The notes under the pieces: model-generated
The model's database searches: none
Told to the model about the DNA's origin: nothing
Seen by the model: the letters and a program-made list of their open reading frames with translations, nothing else
Translations under genes and position numbers: made by a program
Shown here: positions 1-14,600 of the stretch, one piece after another
Position numbering within the stretch: position 1 is the first letter of the stretch
Layout of the letters: each line of letters starts with the position of its first letter
Source of the DNA: Parapristionchus giblindavisi
Lineage: Eukaryota; Nematoda; Chromadorea; Rhabditida; Diplogasteridae
Length of the DNA stretch: 64,000 nucleotides
NCBI GenBank assembly: GCA_943737045.1
Contig: CALSFV010000275.1
Coordinates: forward strand, 1 to 64,000
Reading direction: 5' to 3'

Positions 1-75
1 TGTTAGCTAAAGTTAGATGAAATTATGGTTTTTGTATATCGTATTTATTTACTATCCACGTATTTATTATTCCAG

Positions 76-169
76 ATACTATCAACGCGTCTTGATTCTG
101 CCTCCTGCACTAGCCGCAGCCGGCACTACGCAGGCAGCCCAGCCGACAGCGCCCACGCCAACTACTCTG
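76..169 (+). CDS. Gene 1 exon (first visible)
   Basis: The acceptor TTCCAG ends at 75 and the donor GTAAGT starts at 170. With one leading base the frame reads Ala/Pro/Thr-rich (PPALAAAG, then TAPTPTTL) and ends in phase 0. An acceptor in front shows that this is not the first exon. Confidence 0.7.
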
Positions 170-3100
170 GTAAGTGTTATCTGTTGAGAAGTCCTGTTGA
201 AGGGTGGGCGATGCACGAGAGCGTCGCCCTAGGAAATTTAGGCGAGGGAGAGGACAGAGATCGGTAGGTTCTCTCTCTCGGTTGCTCTCTTGCTAGTGTG
301 AAGGTGACCTCCCTCTTCCGCTCTGTAGGTACCGTCAAAACGAAAAAAAGTGAAACATTTGTGACAAATTGTCACAAAAGTTCACAAGATTTTGAAAATT
401 TTGTATCGTGATATCAAAACGCGGTTGCAAGTATTTAATATAATAGGATGTTAGAGCATCACTGGGCTTCCCTAATTGACATGTGAAGAAAACGCTTTAA
501 ATAATTCTCTGGGAACGCTGTTTGGTGAAACTGGTATACGGTAGGATTTTCTACAGTATACCAGTTTTGCAATCTGACCCATGTCATGATCCAAACAGTG
601 CAAATTCGCTGTAGGAAGTCATGTAATGAAAGATACATCCATGATTAGACGAATAAAGTGCGATGGGAGCAGTTTTACTGTACGATTCTACAGTATGCTA
701 CAGTATACCAATTTTTCTCCGTGGCACTCACGATTATTTATTTCACTTTTGTCATACATTACTCCATTGGGCAAACACATCCACACTAAAAACCCTGAGA
801 AAATCCATCATCTAGTGCTTGAAAAACGATGAAAATAAGCACTTTGTGAACTTTTGTGACAATTTGTGACAATTTGTCACAAATGTTTCACTTTTTTTTC
901 GTTTTGACGGTAATTCATAGTAAAGGGACACTCTCTTATATCTTTGACCATGGTTTCTACATCTGATTCACTGCCTTCCACTTGGGATTAGGAAGTACCA
1001 GGTTACGAGAGTTGGCTTGGGGTGCGCCTCACAATGTTCTATAGACTTTGAAAGCGAAAACGACCGCTCAACATAGAAACTCTCTCAAATGCAATCGTCT
1101 TTCGCTTGTCTGGCTATGGAAACAAAATGGCTTGAACCAGAACACTGTGGCCTTTATGCACTGTTACATTTGCCTTACGTGCCTACGCCGTAACCTCGTC
1201 CGCCGCGTGTCCGACGCGACGGAGGGGGGTTACGGCGTAGGCACGTAAGGCAAATGTAACAGTGCATTAAGCTTTATTAATTAAAGGGTCCGTAACCTTT
1301 GTCAACGGTCTCTTCAACGCTCTACGCTCTCTCGTTGTTAGAGAATAGAGAAATAGTGTGCGCAACGAAGAGACCATTGAGAGAGGTTACGCTCCCTTTA
1401 ATGTCTGTAACAGACACGAGAAAACACACGAGTCCAGAATTAGGACTCAACAGTAAGTGTATAATGCATGCATTTTCATTACTATTATTGCGACAAAGAT
1501 AAATTATTTTACACTATGAATAGACTACCGTACCTTGAATGCAAGTGCTACTCTGGTATTTTGAAACTTAAAGTCTACTTAAATTACGTCACAGACTTTA
1601 AGTATACTTTCTAAACTTAAAGTGAAAGAACATTTGACGAAATGCATTACAGTACACCACACCACTTTAAGTAGACTTGCGTTTTACTTTAAGTTTACTT
1701 AAAGTCTACTGCGGAGTTTAAGTAGACTTTAAGTTTCAAAATACCAGAGTCACAATGTTCTATAGGCTGTGAAAACAAAAACGACCGCTCAACATAGAAA
1801 CTCTCTCAAATGCAATCGTCTTTCGCTTGTCTCGCTATGGAAACAAAATGGCTTGAGCCAGAATACTGTGGAGTAGATAGAACGAGATAGTGAGCCTTCC
1901 CTGTAGTCATGTTTCCACTGACAATGCGCGCCTCTTTCCAATGGCGACCAAACCCCGTTCGACGCTGATATTTTTCTATGGGTTGTTCAAAGGCACTCCC
2001 CGAGCTATTTTGAAACTCTCCGCTCTGAGCACACACTCTCTCTCTTTTTTTTCTTTGCGTACGAGATAGTATTGCCAATGCGGAGAGTAAAATCAGCTTG
2101 GGATGCGCCTTTAAAAAGTTAAACGCATTTTCAGCAAGATTGCAGTGTTACTCTCTCTTTCCCTCTGTAATGTCGAGAGAGTAAAACTACTAACATCGTT
2201 GTTTACATCCCTGCCTCTCTACCTCTTGGCCACGCCCCTTTCTCACAGCCTTCTAACCCATCTGGCATAGGCCACACAAACCGACGACCTCTCGCTACAA
2301 CCTCGTGTCATCGCTCCCTGCAGTCCCCTGGGGTGACTCTTTTCATCCGCCACGCGCGTGGTTCCGTGATCACAAGAGTGCTGGCTACGTTGTCGCGCCC
2401 ATATTGGCCACACTCTGGGAAACCCTACCGACTGTGGGGGCCAAATTGAAAAAAAAACAATAACTAATTTACAAATCATGCAAATGTATTCAATACTATT
2501 TAGAGGAACACTGTTTCGGTAATAGGTTCTAGACAGTGAGCTAAAATTCGTAGTTTAAGTTGAACATTTTCCTATCCGCGCACTGGTTGGTGGAGTGAGT
2601 TTTTGAGTTTTACAGGTAACTATTGTTATTTTCAAATGACATTGTGCGGTGATGCCCCCTGGGGCCGATTATGCCATCCACCCCCCTAAATCCATCGCAT
2701 TATGAATCTTATGATAATGATAATATTAAAATAATAATAATATTATTTATGTTATATTATGTATTATCATATTATTATGTATTATGATATTATGAAATCC
2801 ATGGTGGAGTCATCGTTGTGGAGTTCATTTGTTCTGTTTTTATGGATAGGCTCCGACGATTATTAACTATCGTTATTACCCAGACTGCATCAGTTATATG
2901 CTCAGCATGAAACATATATCATTTGTAGCGGTTCACTGTCTGTAATCGACTGGCCGAAACAGTAAATATCCCTACTAATTACTAACTACGATTTACTAGT
3001 ATATCCAATTATATTAGTACAGTTGCGCGCTATTATGATATATTATGATCTATCTCTCTTAGATTATCGGCCCTATTTTTGTTAAATTCTAAGTACTGTT

Positions 3101-3631
3101 GCGCGCTATCATGATATATTATAATAATAGCAATAATTTATTTATCTTTAACGATAAACAGGGAGACGAAGGTGAAAATAAATAAAATCAATAAAATTAA
3201 GGAATGAGGCGTGAGATCAAATAATGCTTTCTGATCCATATTTCATAGAATATTTGTTATTTTTGTTCAAATCTGTTCTGAAAATGGCTCATGGTTTCAA
3301 CAAAGCCGGATATTTCTTCATTTCCCATACATTTCCGGATGTGATAGTAAAATATTAAAATATAATTAACCTTCAAAAACACTTATCTAACAGATATTCC
3401 CGATCCCATACCGATACGTTCACTTGAAGGAATAAATAATATTATTATATTATTATTATTATTATTAAAAAAAAGTAGGGATGATCGCGATTTATGTTCA
3501 AAGGCACACCCCGAGCTAATTTTACTATCTGGCAATACTCTCTCGCAAGCAAGAGAAAGCGAGAGAGCGTGGCCAGAGCGGAGAGATTCAAATTAGTTTG
3601 GGGTGTGCCTTTAACACAGAATAATATCCTC

Positions 3632-3676
<45 letters not shown>

Positions 3677-6600
3677 CTATAATTATTATTAAAACAGGCG
3701 CCGACTACCTCCAACTCGTTCGTGACCGAGGTGCCCACTGTCGCTCCCGTCGTACAAGACGAAGCTACCACTCCGAAGCCGAGAAAGACCAAGATCAGAC
3801 GCAGATTGATCAATGCTGTCAAGCACATTGATACTGCTACACCTGCTGCTGCTGTACAGGTACACACAGAGAAAAGAGGTGTAGCCCACAGCACATAAGA
3901 CCTGTGAAGTGCTATATTTAACACTTTTCGAGCTATTTTAACACACAAAAAGTGTGAAATATAACACTTCATAGGTCTTATGTATGTGATGTGGCTACAC
4001 TTTTTCTCAGTGTGCAGTACTTTTTCTCACTTTTTCTCAGTGTGTGTCATTTGTCATCGCCATTTCAATCATATTTTACATTATTAGATTCTGATGTGCA
4101 TGGGAAAAGGCTTTTTCAGTCTTTATTATTTATTTATGAAATGCGATTGAATTGAAGAAATTTGCACATGAGAAATTCAAAAAAATTTAATTGAAGAAAT
4201 TTGCACATGAGAAATTCAAAAAAATTTAATTGAAGAAATTTGCACATAAAAATAGGGACTGTGGCAATGAGAAAAATGCAAAATTTTAAATTTTTTTGCA
4301 CGTTTTATAATATGTCGGACGAGTTATTTTATAATAGTTTGATGATTCTATTCCAGCAACTTCCCCAATCGGACGTCCCTTCACCCTCGGAATCCTTCGA
4401 CACAGCTCCCTCAACGATGCGCCCTGTCGCCATCACTTTCTCGCCCAACCTAGCGCTTTTCAAGGTAGTTAATTATTAATTAATTAATTAAATTATTGTT
4501 ACTGTTATTACATACTTCCATCACAACAAATCAAAATAGATAATTATATAAACAATTAGCATAACTTTTTTTTCTTCGATCACACGTTTCACTGTTTATT
4601 CTTGAATACGTATAAATATTATTATATTATTATTATAACTTAGGCCGCGCTAACTGAAAATAAAAATATTTTATTTATCTATTTTCATTTCTTCTTGTTT
4701 CTGTATATTGCCGATTGCAAAAAAGCATAGGCAAAAATCGTCAACTTCACATTATGATATGTTATTTTATTATAGGCTAAATATTATAAAATACATTATA
4801 ATACATATGAAGTGGGTCTTCATTTATTTTTATTTATTTTCCATATCTATCAAATCTCCAAGTGGCTTCATTTGTTGTTTTTGACAGTTTTGGTGTAACT
4901 GGGTCAGGTTTTTGTAAATATCGTTACAAAAACATATCCCGGCTGTGTGTAATCAATAAATTTTTGTTTTGTTTAATCAATAACTTTTCTACAGACCGAC
5001 GCTCCTCCAGTTGACGTTGGCGCCCAGGAGAAGAAGGAGATCCGAATCAAGCCCAGGTAGGACTATTAAAATATTTTAAAAATAATTTAATTTAAAAAAA
5101 ATCAAAATAATTTAATAATATATTTATCGTTTATAATAAGGAAAAGAAGATAAACGCAAAGCGATACTTTAGAAATGAATAAGATTCGAAGATAGCTGCT
5201 AAATATTTAATTAACAGAAATAATTTTCAGAACACACGCCGCTCGCACCCACTCCGTCAGCAAGGCCATCGAGAGCTCATCGTTCCCCTCATTGACGAAT
5301 GAAGGACCGTCACATAAATATGTTAAGGTGAATTAATTAACAATTAAATAAATAACATAAAGTAGATAGAGACACATAGAGACAAAAGGGTTAAACACAC
5401 ACACATAAAAATAACAATTGTAACTGTCCCTAATTTTATTGATTTTAATTATTGTCTCTGTTTATCGTTAAAGATAAATAAATTATTATATATTATATAT
5501 AAAAAGTGAAAATTATGTGAGGAATAAACGTGATTCTTTGTGGGGGGGGGGGGTCAGAGGACTATAGTTAATCAATATCTACTAATCAATAATATCCCTG
5601 ATCAGGAGGAGGAAGAAGAAGAAGACGGCTCCTCTGAAGTCTCGACCACACCGATCTCCTCCATCCCCACTCCTCCCGTTCCCTCATTCACTCCTCAATT
5701 GATCACTACTCAACTACCGAGTGTGGAACAGCAGATGAAGAATAATGAGGTTTTTAAAGCCACACCCTAAGCTAATTTTTCCGCTCTGGCCATACTCTCT
5801 CGCTTTCTTTGTCTTCGAGAGAGTGCTCTGGTATTTTGCCACTTAAAGTCTACTTAAACTACGTCACAGACTTTAAGTAGACTTTAAGTAAACTTTAAGT
5901 GAAAGAACATTTGACGAAATGCATTACAGTATACCACACCACTTTAAGTAGACTTACGTCTCACTTTAAGTTTACTTAAAGTCTACTTAAAGTGGGAAAG
6001 TTTAAGTAGACTTTAAGTGGCAAAATACCAGAGTGTGGCCAGAGAGGAGAGTTTCAAATTAGCTTGGGTGCGCCTTTAATAATAATATATTAAAGAAATA
6101 AAGAGAAAACAAACAAGCATCACTTATTTGTTTATTTAAAATTACATTTTTTTATGATATTTTTAGTTTTCATAAACCAAAATACCATTAATTGTACTGA
6201 TTCGTAAAAGTTTTAAAAAATTATCTAGAAAATCAGCATTTACGAAAAGCTTCGGTCATATTGACCGTATAAAATACACTTGTTTATTTGGTACGAGAGT
6301 AGCCAACCACTGCCACAATGAATTTCTATGTTTAGAGAGAGAGCACCGGCGAGAGAGTAGGTAGATCAGAGAGAGCGAGGAAGGAAAGAAGGAAAGAGTG
6401 GGGAGTTAATCGATAGTTCTTCCTCTGTTTAGCAGCAGTAGCAATGCAATTATGCAAGTACATTTTATACGGACAATATCAGAGCTCTCATCCCTTGACC
6501 TCAAAATAAATGTGTTGAAATCGTAATCGTAAATCCCTTCAGATCTTCTCCATTTCAATGGATGCTGGAAGGAGACGCAATGACGTCCTTTCTGCTCCTC

Positions 6601-9600
6601 AGGTATAAATTATTTTATTCTATATTTAAAGCGACACTCAAAGCTAATTTGAAACCCTCTGGCCACACTCTCTCGCTTTCTCTGTTAGCGTGAGAGAGAG
6701 AGAGAGAGAGTAATGCCAATGCGGAGAGTCAAATTAGCTTGCGATATTCCTTTAATTAAGATTTATGAGAAATATTGTATTTATTTGACATGGTAAAATT
6801 GTGTAAAATCAAAGTTAGCGAGTTCCGTCGGGTTTAAAAAATGCTGTCAGAAATTGCAAACGTTCGAAATTCGAATTCGCCCGTCGATTTCCATCAACAA
6901 ATTATCCAATACTATGCTAAATTACATACTTTTAATTTTTTCAAATCTTTTTAAACATTTTTTCTCTCAATATTTTCGAATCTAGTAGAGAACCCAATGC
7001 CACGCAGTTTATCCCACGTTCTTCGTGATAATACTGCCCCCCCCCCCCCCCCCCGCAAATCCTGTTTCTCCTTCTTTAAACATCAAAGTCCATCTCCCAC
7101 CCCCAGGGCTTATTCTGTTTCGGCGGAAGTGGATCTCTGGAGAATGAATGATCAATGGACAAATCTAGTCCATTGTCTTATACTTAGTTGTCTAGGATTT
7201 ATCACTCACACAAAAAATTAACTTGAATATATAATTTCTTACCTTTCATTTTCTTAAATATAAGAAATATAAACGTGAAATCCTCTTGAAAAGTTAAAAA
7301 ATTCAATTTCTGATATTCTAATCTAAGAAGTCAATTTCTTAAAACAGAATATCTTGTAAGAGATTTTCTCTGTGACTACTTGCCCCGTTATGCACCGAGC
7401 ATAGCAATTTAGACGACTTAGTTTTTGACTTGCGTCCGAAACACCACATCACACATTATTAGCTAACTTATTTATTTTAAAATTTACATTTTAGGTGCAT
7501 ACTTATTCTTGTACATCTATCAATATTATTAATTTAATCAGCTATTAGTTATTAGACTAGATGGGTTCGTGGCTAGATCAGAGTAGCATCAATCGAAATA
7601 ATCTTTATCCGATTTGTTCGGATTTATGTTAAATAGTTCATTTAATTCATTGAAAATTTAATAATTAATTAATCAGTTGTAACTGGATATCTACTATTTT
7701 AGTCTTCTTTCACAGATTTTCCCTGAGTATAATCTTGCTGAGGGGGACACCTCGATCTCATTTGAAGCAATCTGTTCTGACAATACTCTCTCGCTTTCTT
7801 CTTCTACGAGAGAGTATTGTCAAAGCGAAGAATAAAGCTATCTTGGGGTATACCTTTAATAGTTCTCTGACATCATAGATCAAGCAAATGTTCCCTGTCT
7901 ACTCTGGTTTGAAACACTCTGCTTTGATCATACTCTCTCGCTTTCTTTGTCTGCGAGAGAGTATTGCCGAAGCGGAGAATCAAGCTATCTTGGGTATACT
8001 TATAATAGTTCTCTGACATCATAGATCAAGCAACTGTTCCATGACTACTCTGGTTGTCTGACCGCTCTAGCTGATAGGTGGGGAATCCCCCAATCAACAA
8101 GAGCTCAAAAGTTCAAAGTGATGAAATTTTCGACCTCGATAGGGTGAGACAAACCATCGCCAACTTTTTCATTTCGTTGATAGGGCTAAATGATGACAAA
8201 TATGTGTATCGGCCAGATAATAATATTAGATAATAATAATATTATGTAGATATGTAGATAATAATATTAGATAAGTCAGATAGTTCATGATATCTGATTT
8301 GAAAACAATCTTGCAAGATATGCAGTTTGTTATTCGCGCCTAACAGTGTTCCACTCCACAGAAGGATAGTTACTCCTCCTACACTGAGAGCAAACTTACC
8401 CAAATATGGGTAATAGATTTGCCAACTTACGATACTTATGTACACAATTTGCCCATATTTGGGAAAATGGTAGCCCAAAAACCACCGATTTGCCCATATA
8501 CAGGCTATCATTTCTCTGAATACGGGCAAATCGTTCGCCAACTAACGGCATTCGGGCAAATTTAATCTCTGTGTACACGCCACAGGCTATTTTGAAACTC
8601 TCGCCTGCTATACACTCTCGCTTTTTTGCTTACGAGAGAGCATTGTCAGACAAGAGCATAAAATTAGCTCTTATGTACTTTTAAATGAATAAAGATTCCG
8701 TTAGCTAGACTATCTAGTATAAAATCGTTACTATAGTTAGAGAAAGACCTGGTTACATTACCTGGACCGAGCAATTGGCAACTGGTGGAATACACCCTAT
8801 GATGCTTTTCGTCCCATCCTCATCTAGCAATTATTGCTTGAAATGATAAATTGAATTGGTTACATTACCTATAATAATTATCATTAAACTCGATCCCTTC
8901 CGTCAGTAAATATGCCTTGATTATGAGGAAGGGCACTCTTTAAAATGAGTACTGCACGCGATTTTCACGTGAAATCTGGTCGTTCTCTGTGTGCGTTTGT
9001 GTCTAATTCTCGTCGAAAGATGTTTATCAGGGGTTTCCCCCTTCTCTCTATTGGTTTGACTTTGATTCTATGTCACTAAGCGGACTTTATCGTTCTTTGG
9101 GTGAGCGCTCTTTACGACGGGTTGATTATCACTGTAGTTTTTATGAGTGCACTAAAGTCTAATCCAAAGTGGAAATATTAAACGACCATAGAGCAAGGGT
9201 GATAAGCATTGTCGTTTTCTGTGATGTAAAGAAAAAGGCCACACCCCGAGCCAATTTTACTCTCCCCTCTGGCCACTCTCTATCGAGGACGAAGAAGGCG
9301 AGAGAGTGTAGTCGGAGAGGAGAGTTTCAGATCAGCCTGAAGAAAGTTGAACTACATATAAGCTTTATGAACATTGCAAGTGCCAAGGGACGATGGAACC
9401 ATCTCTGCAGATTCGGCGACCCACCCCATAGTTGATCTAGATAAAGTGTCTAAAGGCAAACCCTAAGCTTGTTTGACTCTCCGCCCTGATCACACTCTCT
9501 CACAGACAAAGAAAGCGAGAGATTGTGACCAGAGTTTCAAATTAGCTTGGCTCCCTTTGAAAAAGGTTTTTTTAATGATAAGACTCAGACTCGTGATCCG

Positions 9601-11529
9601 TATATAGCAAACGTGAGTTTAGTAACTATTCATCCGGAATGATTCCTATATTCTAGTTCTAGTATAAATAAGGATTAGTGATGCTTCTCTGTGCTGAGCA
9701 ACGAGATCAGCTAATCTTAAAGATTACATAATTAGCCTCGACATTTTGAATGTCGAGGATAATTATGCCGACTAAGCCGACTAATAAAAGTTATAAAAAA
9801 ATCCTATTCATGTTTCTAGGCGCATGTACACTAATCTAGTGATGTTTGATTTATATACGAAAAAAAGCATAGGGGTAGGGGGGTACCCCAAACCCTTAAA
9901 AATCGTTGCATTTAAGGATTTGGGGTACATGAGCTTTTCTTTTTTTCTGTGAAGCCGTATCCATGAATGCTAGGTGACGTTTCACAAAAGGGGGACTACG
10001 CTCAAGTTTTTTTCGAAAAAAAATGCGTGGGAATTTTAATTATAGGATATAAATAGTACAGCAGTCCGCTGAAGCCTCATCAAACACCATGAGTGCATGA
10101 TGACATTTTGATCCCAGTTGAAAGGAGAGACCAGGGGGGGGGGAGAGACCTTTCTCCCATGGGACATAGAGCGAGACCACATTTCATACTCATTTTTACA
10201 TTCTTTTACATATAAATAACTTCATTCAGCCGATTAGGGTCAGCTTTGTTTCCTTTATAATAAGTGGTCTCCAAATAGAAAAATCTTGTCTCGCGAGTAG
10301 AGTAGAGAGCATTCTATCAGGGCTTCCCAGATATAATTATCCTTATTTCCCAAGATTCGCCCTTGGCTCCCAAACTGTCATCTTACCCAAAACCCATAGT
10401 GATATCGCAATCTTAAACGGACATCCATCTTTCATCTCATCCCATTTCCTGTTATGCCTAATATGATGGAATAAAGAATAGTAAGAAGAAGAAAGAAGAA
10501 ATAAATCTAAAGCACAAAGATCTTCATTCACTACAACACCATTAGAGGGAATTGTTGCCACTCAACAAACTTAACACCTCGTTGTGGTATTGTATCTCAT
10601 GCCCCTTATGTATTCATTCTGAATTTCTTGCCATAAAATTTTTCTGAAACCCCCTATTCTTAAAGATTTAGGCGGCTTATGACGCACTAGAAACTTTTTG
10701 GTCCCCATTTATCGTGGCATTGATAATAATGCACACTCATGCAGTCTGTGTTTGCACAGACACCAGCAGATATACGATTATTAATGGCTTTGTTGGGGGG
10801 GGGGGGGAAGGAAGGGGAAGAAAAGGGAAGAAAAGGCAATTTGAAGCTAGACATGATCGCATTATCCATGGTAGTTATGGTATGCTTATTGTCATAGACG
10901 TGCTTCTGATGATCCAGTAGCCAATATGCGCAAAAATGCTGTGTTGCTGAGTCTTAAAATAGCGAAAATGAAAGAAATACAGAGAACACACTCCTCGTTT
11001 TACACACTATCTCACCTCTTCTGATACACTCCCAAAGGCAATTTTACTCTCCACATTGTCAATACTCTCTCGCAGACAAATAAAACAAGAGAGTGTTGCC
11101 AGTGTGGAAAGTTTTAAATTGACTTTTTTTGTGCGCTTTTACTACAGATACTGTTTACTGTGACTTGTGCCGTTCAGTTACTGTAGATTACTTAGAACAA
11201 ATCCAGAAATAGTGCGAAATCTTTATGGTCCCCTAATTGTATCCTTAGAGATCACAATATTATCCCTGGGGGGGGAAGGTGTGTAAGAGGACAAAGTCCA
11301 TAGTTGTAGCTCTCTCCATCTCTCCCTCTCCCTCTCTCTCCCTCTCTCCCTCTCTCTCTCTATCTCTCTCTCCCTCTCCATTTCTCTCTCTATCTCTCTC
11401 TCCCTCTCCATTTCTCTCTAATCCACCCTCTCTCTCTCCCCTCTCTCTCCTCTCTATCCCTCTCTCTCCATCTCTCCCTCTCTCTATCCCTCTCTCTCCT
11501 CTCTATCCCTCTCTCTCTCCATCTCTCTT

Positions 11530-11570
<41 letters not shown>

Positions 11571-11621
11571 TCTCTCCCTCTCTCTCCCTCTCTCTCCATC
11601 TCTCTCTCTCTTTCTTCTCTC

Positions 11622-11659
<38 letters not shown>

Positions 11660-14600
11660 GCTCTCTCTCTCTCTTTCTCTCTAATCTCCCCCTCACTCTC
11701 CCTCTCCCTCTCTAATTTCTCTTGTTCCTCATTGGAGATGTCAACAAACACTTCCGCATCTTCACTGTACACAATGAAATCAAAAGATTGTTCAATCAAT
11801 CTTGATCAGATTCACACATTGGTTTGCTGATGGGAAGTGGATGTTAAAGGTACACCCCAAGCTGATTTGAAACTCTCCGCTCTGGCCACACTCTCTCGCT
11901 TTCTTTGTCTGCGAGAGAGTGTTGCCAATGCGGAGAGTAAAATTAGCTTGGAGTGTGTCTATATGTACAATAAAACAGAGATGAAACAGATAATACTCTC
12001 GTTTTACACATTCTATCGCATTTTTCTTTTTTTCTCTCTCTGTGAACTTCAAAAATCAACTTATTCCCTGACCATTGCTATTAGTTGGCTGTATGAAACA
12101 TATTCCTATTATTCTGATGCACTCGAGCCAGTTTGGAGTTCTCCGCTCTGACAACGCTCTCTCGTAGACAAAGAAGCGAGAGAGGAATGATAGAGCCCAA
12201 CGTTTAAAATTAGCTCCGGGTGTGAATTACAACGGGAACATTGCGGAACTTCCAGATTTTGAAACAGATACGTTTTGGAAACGGAAACTTGGGAATTTCT
12301 ACTTTAAACGTGTAAAACTCCCTTTACAAGGTGCATAGTAAATGTAACACAGCGTTCTCATGACTTTCAAAGCAAGAACGACCGCTCAACATACAAATTC
12401 TCTCGAATACAATGGTCTCTCCTTTGTCTTGCTTTGGAAGAAAAATGGCTTGGACCAGAATACTGTGGTAACGTTCCATAGCGCATGTTCCAAAATGATG
12501 TAGTATCGTTCATACCTACTGTGGATGTAAAAATCAAGGACCCAAGCTCGCCCAGACTAATCAGTCATTTAGTGGCAATCGTTCGCACCCTTTGGGGCCA
12601 TTCTATTGTATTAAAGGGAGAGTGACCTCTCTCAATTGCCTCTTCATCGCGCACACTATTTCTCTGTTATCTAACAACGATAGAGCGTGGACCGTTGAAG
12701 AGACCGTTGACAAAGGTTTCGGTCCCTTTAAACAATTTCGATCCCTCTATTCTACATTCATTTCCATTGATGTGTGATGTACACTATAGGCAAGAGTCGA
12801 TTTTTGCTCTCTACCTTTATCTGGCAATTCTTATCGCTCTTTAACTCTCTGACTCTCTCACTTTTCATCTTACCTCGCCCTATCTTATCGATAAGCGTGT
12901 ACTTTAAAGATTGAGAGAGTGGGACGAAATTGAACGAAGAAACGATAGATCATTGATAGTCACCATCAATGGTATCACCGGGGTCATGGTCTATTTATAG
13001 TAGCGGTCATGCTAGTTTTGTGGGACGATTAGCAAGTGATCTTTGGTCTTTGATCTTTGATCTTTAATCTTATCTAAACCCTTCTCGGCTTGTGTGTTGT
13101 ACACAGAAACGTAATGATAAGCAAATAACACAAAGGAACACTTTCCATTATAATAATTCTGTTGATGAAGCATGTGAAGCATGAGTACCTCACATGCCTC
13201 AGGCATTTTGCGTCTCGGGCGATGATTTAATAATAATAATAATAACAATATCTTTATGTGGGGCATGAGATAATGAGAGAGATTAATTAATTAGGTTACT
13301 GTAGGTTGATCTTTGATCTTTGCAGGTGACACCCCTCCATTCGATTGCCAATCGTCGTCTGCAAGTGGCGGATGACTATCAGCCTCCGATTGAGGAGACA
13401 AAGAAGGCCAAGACCAAGAAGTCATCGAAGAGCAAGAAACACGTTGAAAAGGTAAAGGGCCATAAACACGTTAACACGGTGAAGGGTTCTCAACACGTTA
13501 ATTAGGAAAAAGTTCTCAACACAATACTTTAATAACGTATTATGCTGTTCAAAAGTCAAGTACGAAAAAACAGATAAAGCTCTCCTCGTTTTGCACATTC
13601 TATCGCATTTTCCGTTTTCTCCTCGACACATCAACTTATTCCTTAACTATTACTATTAGTTGCTTGTATGAAACATATTTCAACATTCTCAGCGCACTCT
13701 TCAAGCTCGCTGGTTCTCAATTCATGCAAATTAAGATGAAGCATTATATAAAACAAGCATTTGTACTCTATTGAATTACTCATCATGCATTACAAAATCT
13801 CATCCCTTGACCTCTAGATATATGTGTTCAAATCGTAAATCGTAAATCATTACAAAAGTAATGCCCCCTGTTTCGGCCAGGGATTCTAGACAGCGGAACC
13901 CAAGTTGCAAGACACGATCGGATTCTCCGGAGAATCCTTGTAGCGACCCAGCTGAATTAACACACACATATGCTGATAAAGTTGTTGAAATGAAAATGAA
14001 AAGAAAAATGACTCGTGCACAATTCAACGGGACAACTACGAAGTCGGCTTAAACACACCCCGAGCTAATTTATCTCTCTGCTCTAGCCACGCTCTCTCGC
14101 ATGCAGTGAAAGCGAGATAATGTGGCCAGAGCAGAGAGTTTCAAATATGGTTTGCTTTTAATAGAAATATTTTTTAATTGCAGGTCGAGAGCGAAGAAGT
14201 GGACGAGATTCAGTCCCTCTATTCCAAGGCGAGAAAGGATAGGCAGGAGAAGGTGAGGAAGATCAAAGATCAAAGATCAAAGATCAAGTCTCAATTTAGG
14301 TCTCGAAGCAAGCCAACTCTGACGAGGAACCAGTAGAGGAGAAGAAGAAGCGCGAGTCGGCTGAGAAGAAAAGAGAAGAAGAAGTTGATGATGAAGAGGA
14401 TGAGGAAGAGGTCACGACTACCGTAAAACCGAAGAGAAGAAGAACTCATAAGGTAAGGGTTGACTTAAGGATACTTAGGTTTAAAGGGGCTGCCACCTCT
14501 CTCAATGGCCTCTTCAATTGTTAGAGAACAGAGAAATAGTGTGTGCAATGAAGAGGCCATTAAGTAGCTAAGTCATAAGTGCCCTCTTAACTGTACTTAT

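Larger units (their letters stand above)
6603..13325 (+). other. 6.7-kb intron of gene 1 filled with repeats
   Basis: Between the exons at 6602 and 13326 I find family A, B, C and H elements, a CT tract, LINE-like tails and AT-rich filler. I find no further exon that keeps frame. Short unannotated spacers (for example 9565-10420 and 10560-11030) show homopolymer runs and nothing I can name. Confidence 0.6.

Noticed and set aside
11279..11830. Long plus-strand frame of Ser/Leu/Pro repeats
   Set aside because: It lies in a CT tract; all frames on both strands are open by composition.
13861..14052. 63-codon frame between gene 1 exons
   Set aside because: The sequence looks coding in places, but the only acceptor (GGCCAG) gives a stop in the phase required, and a family A element follows directly.
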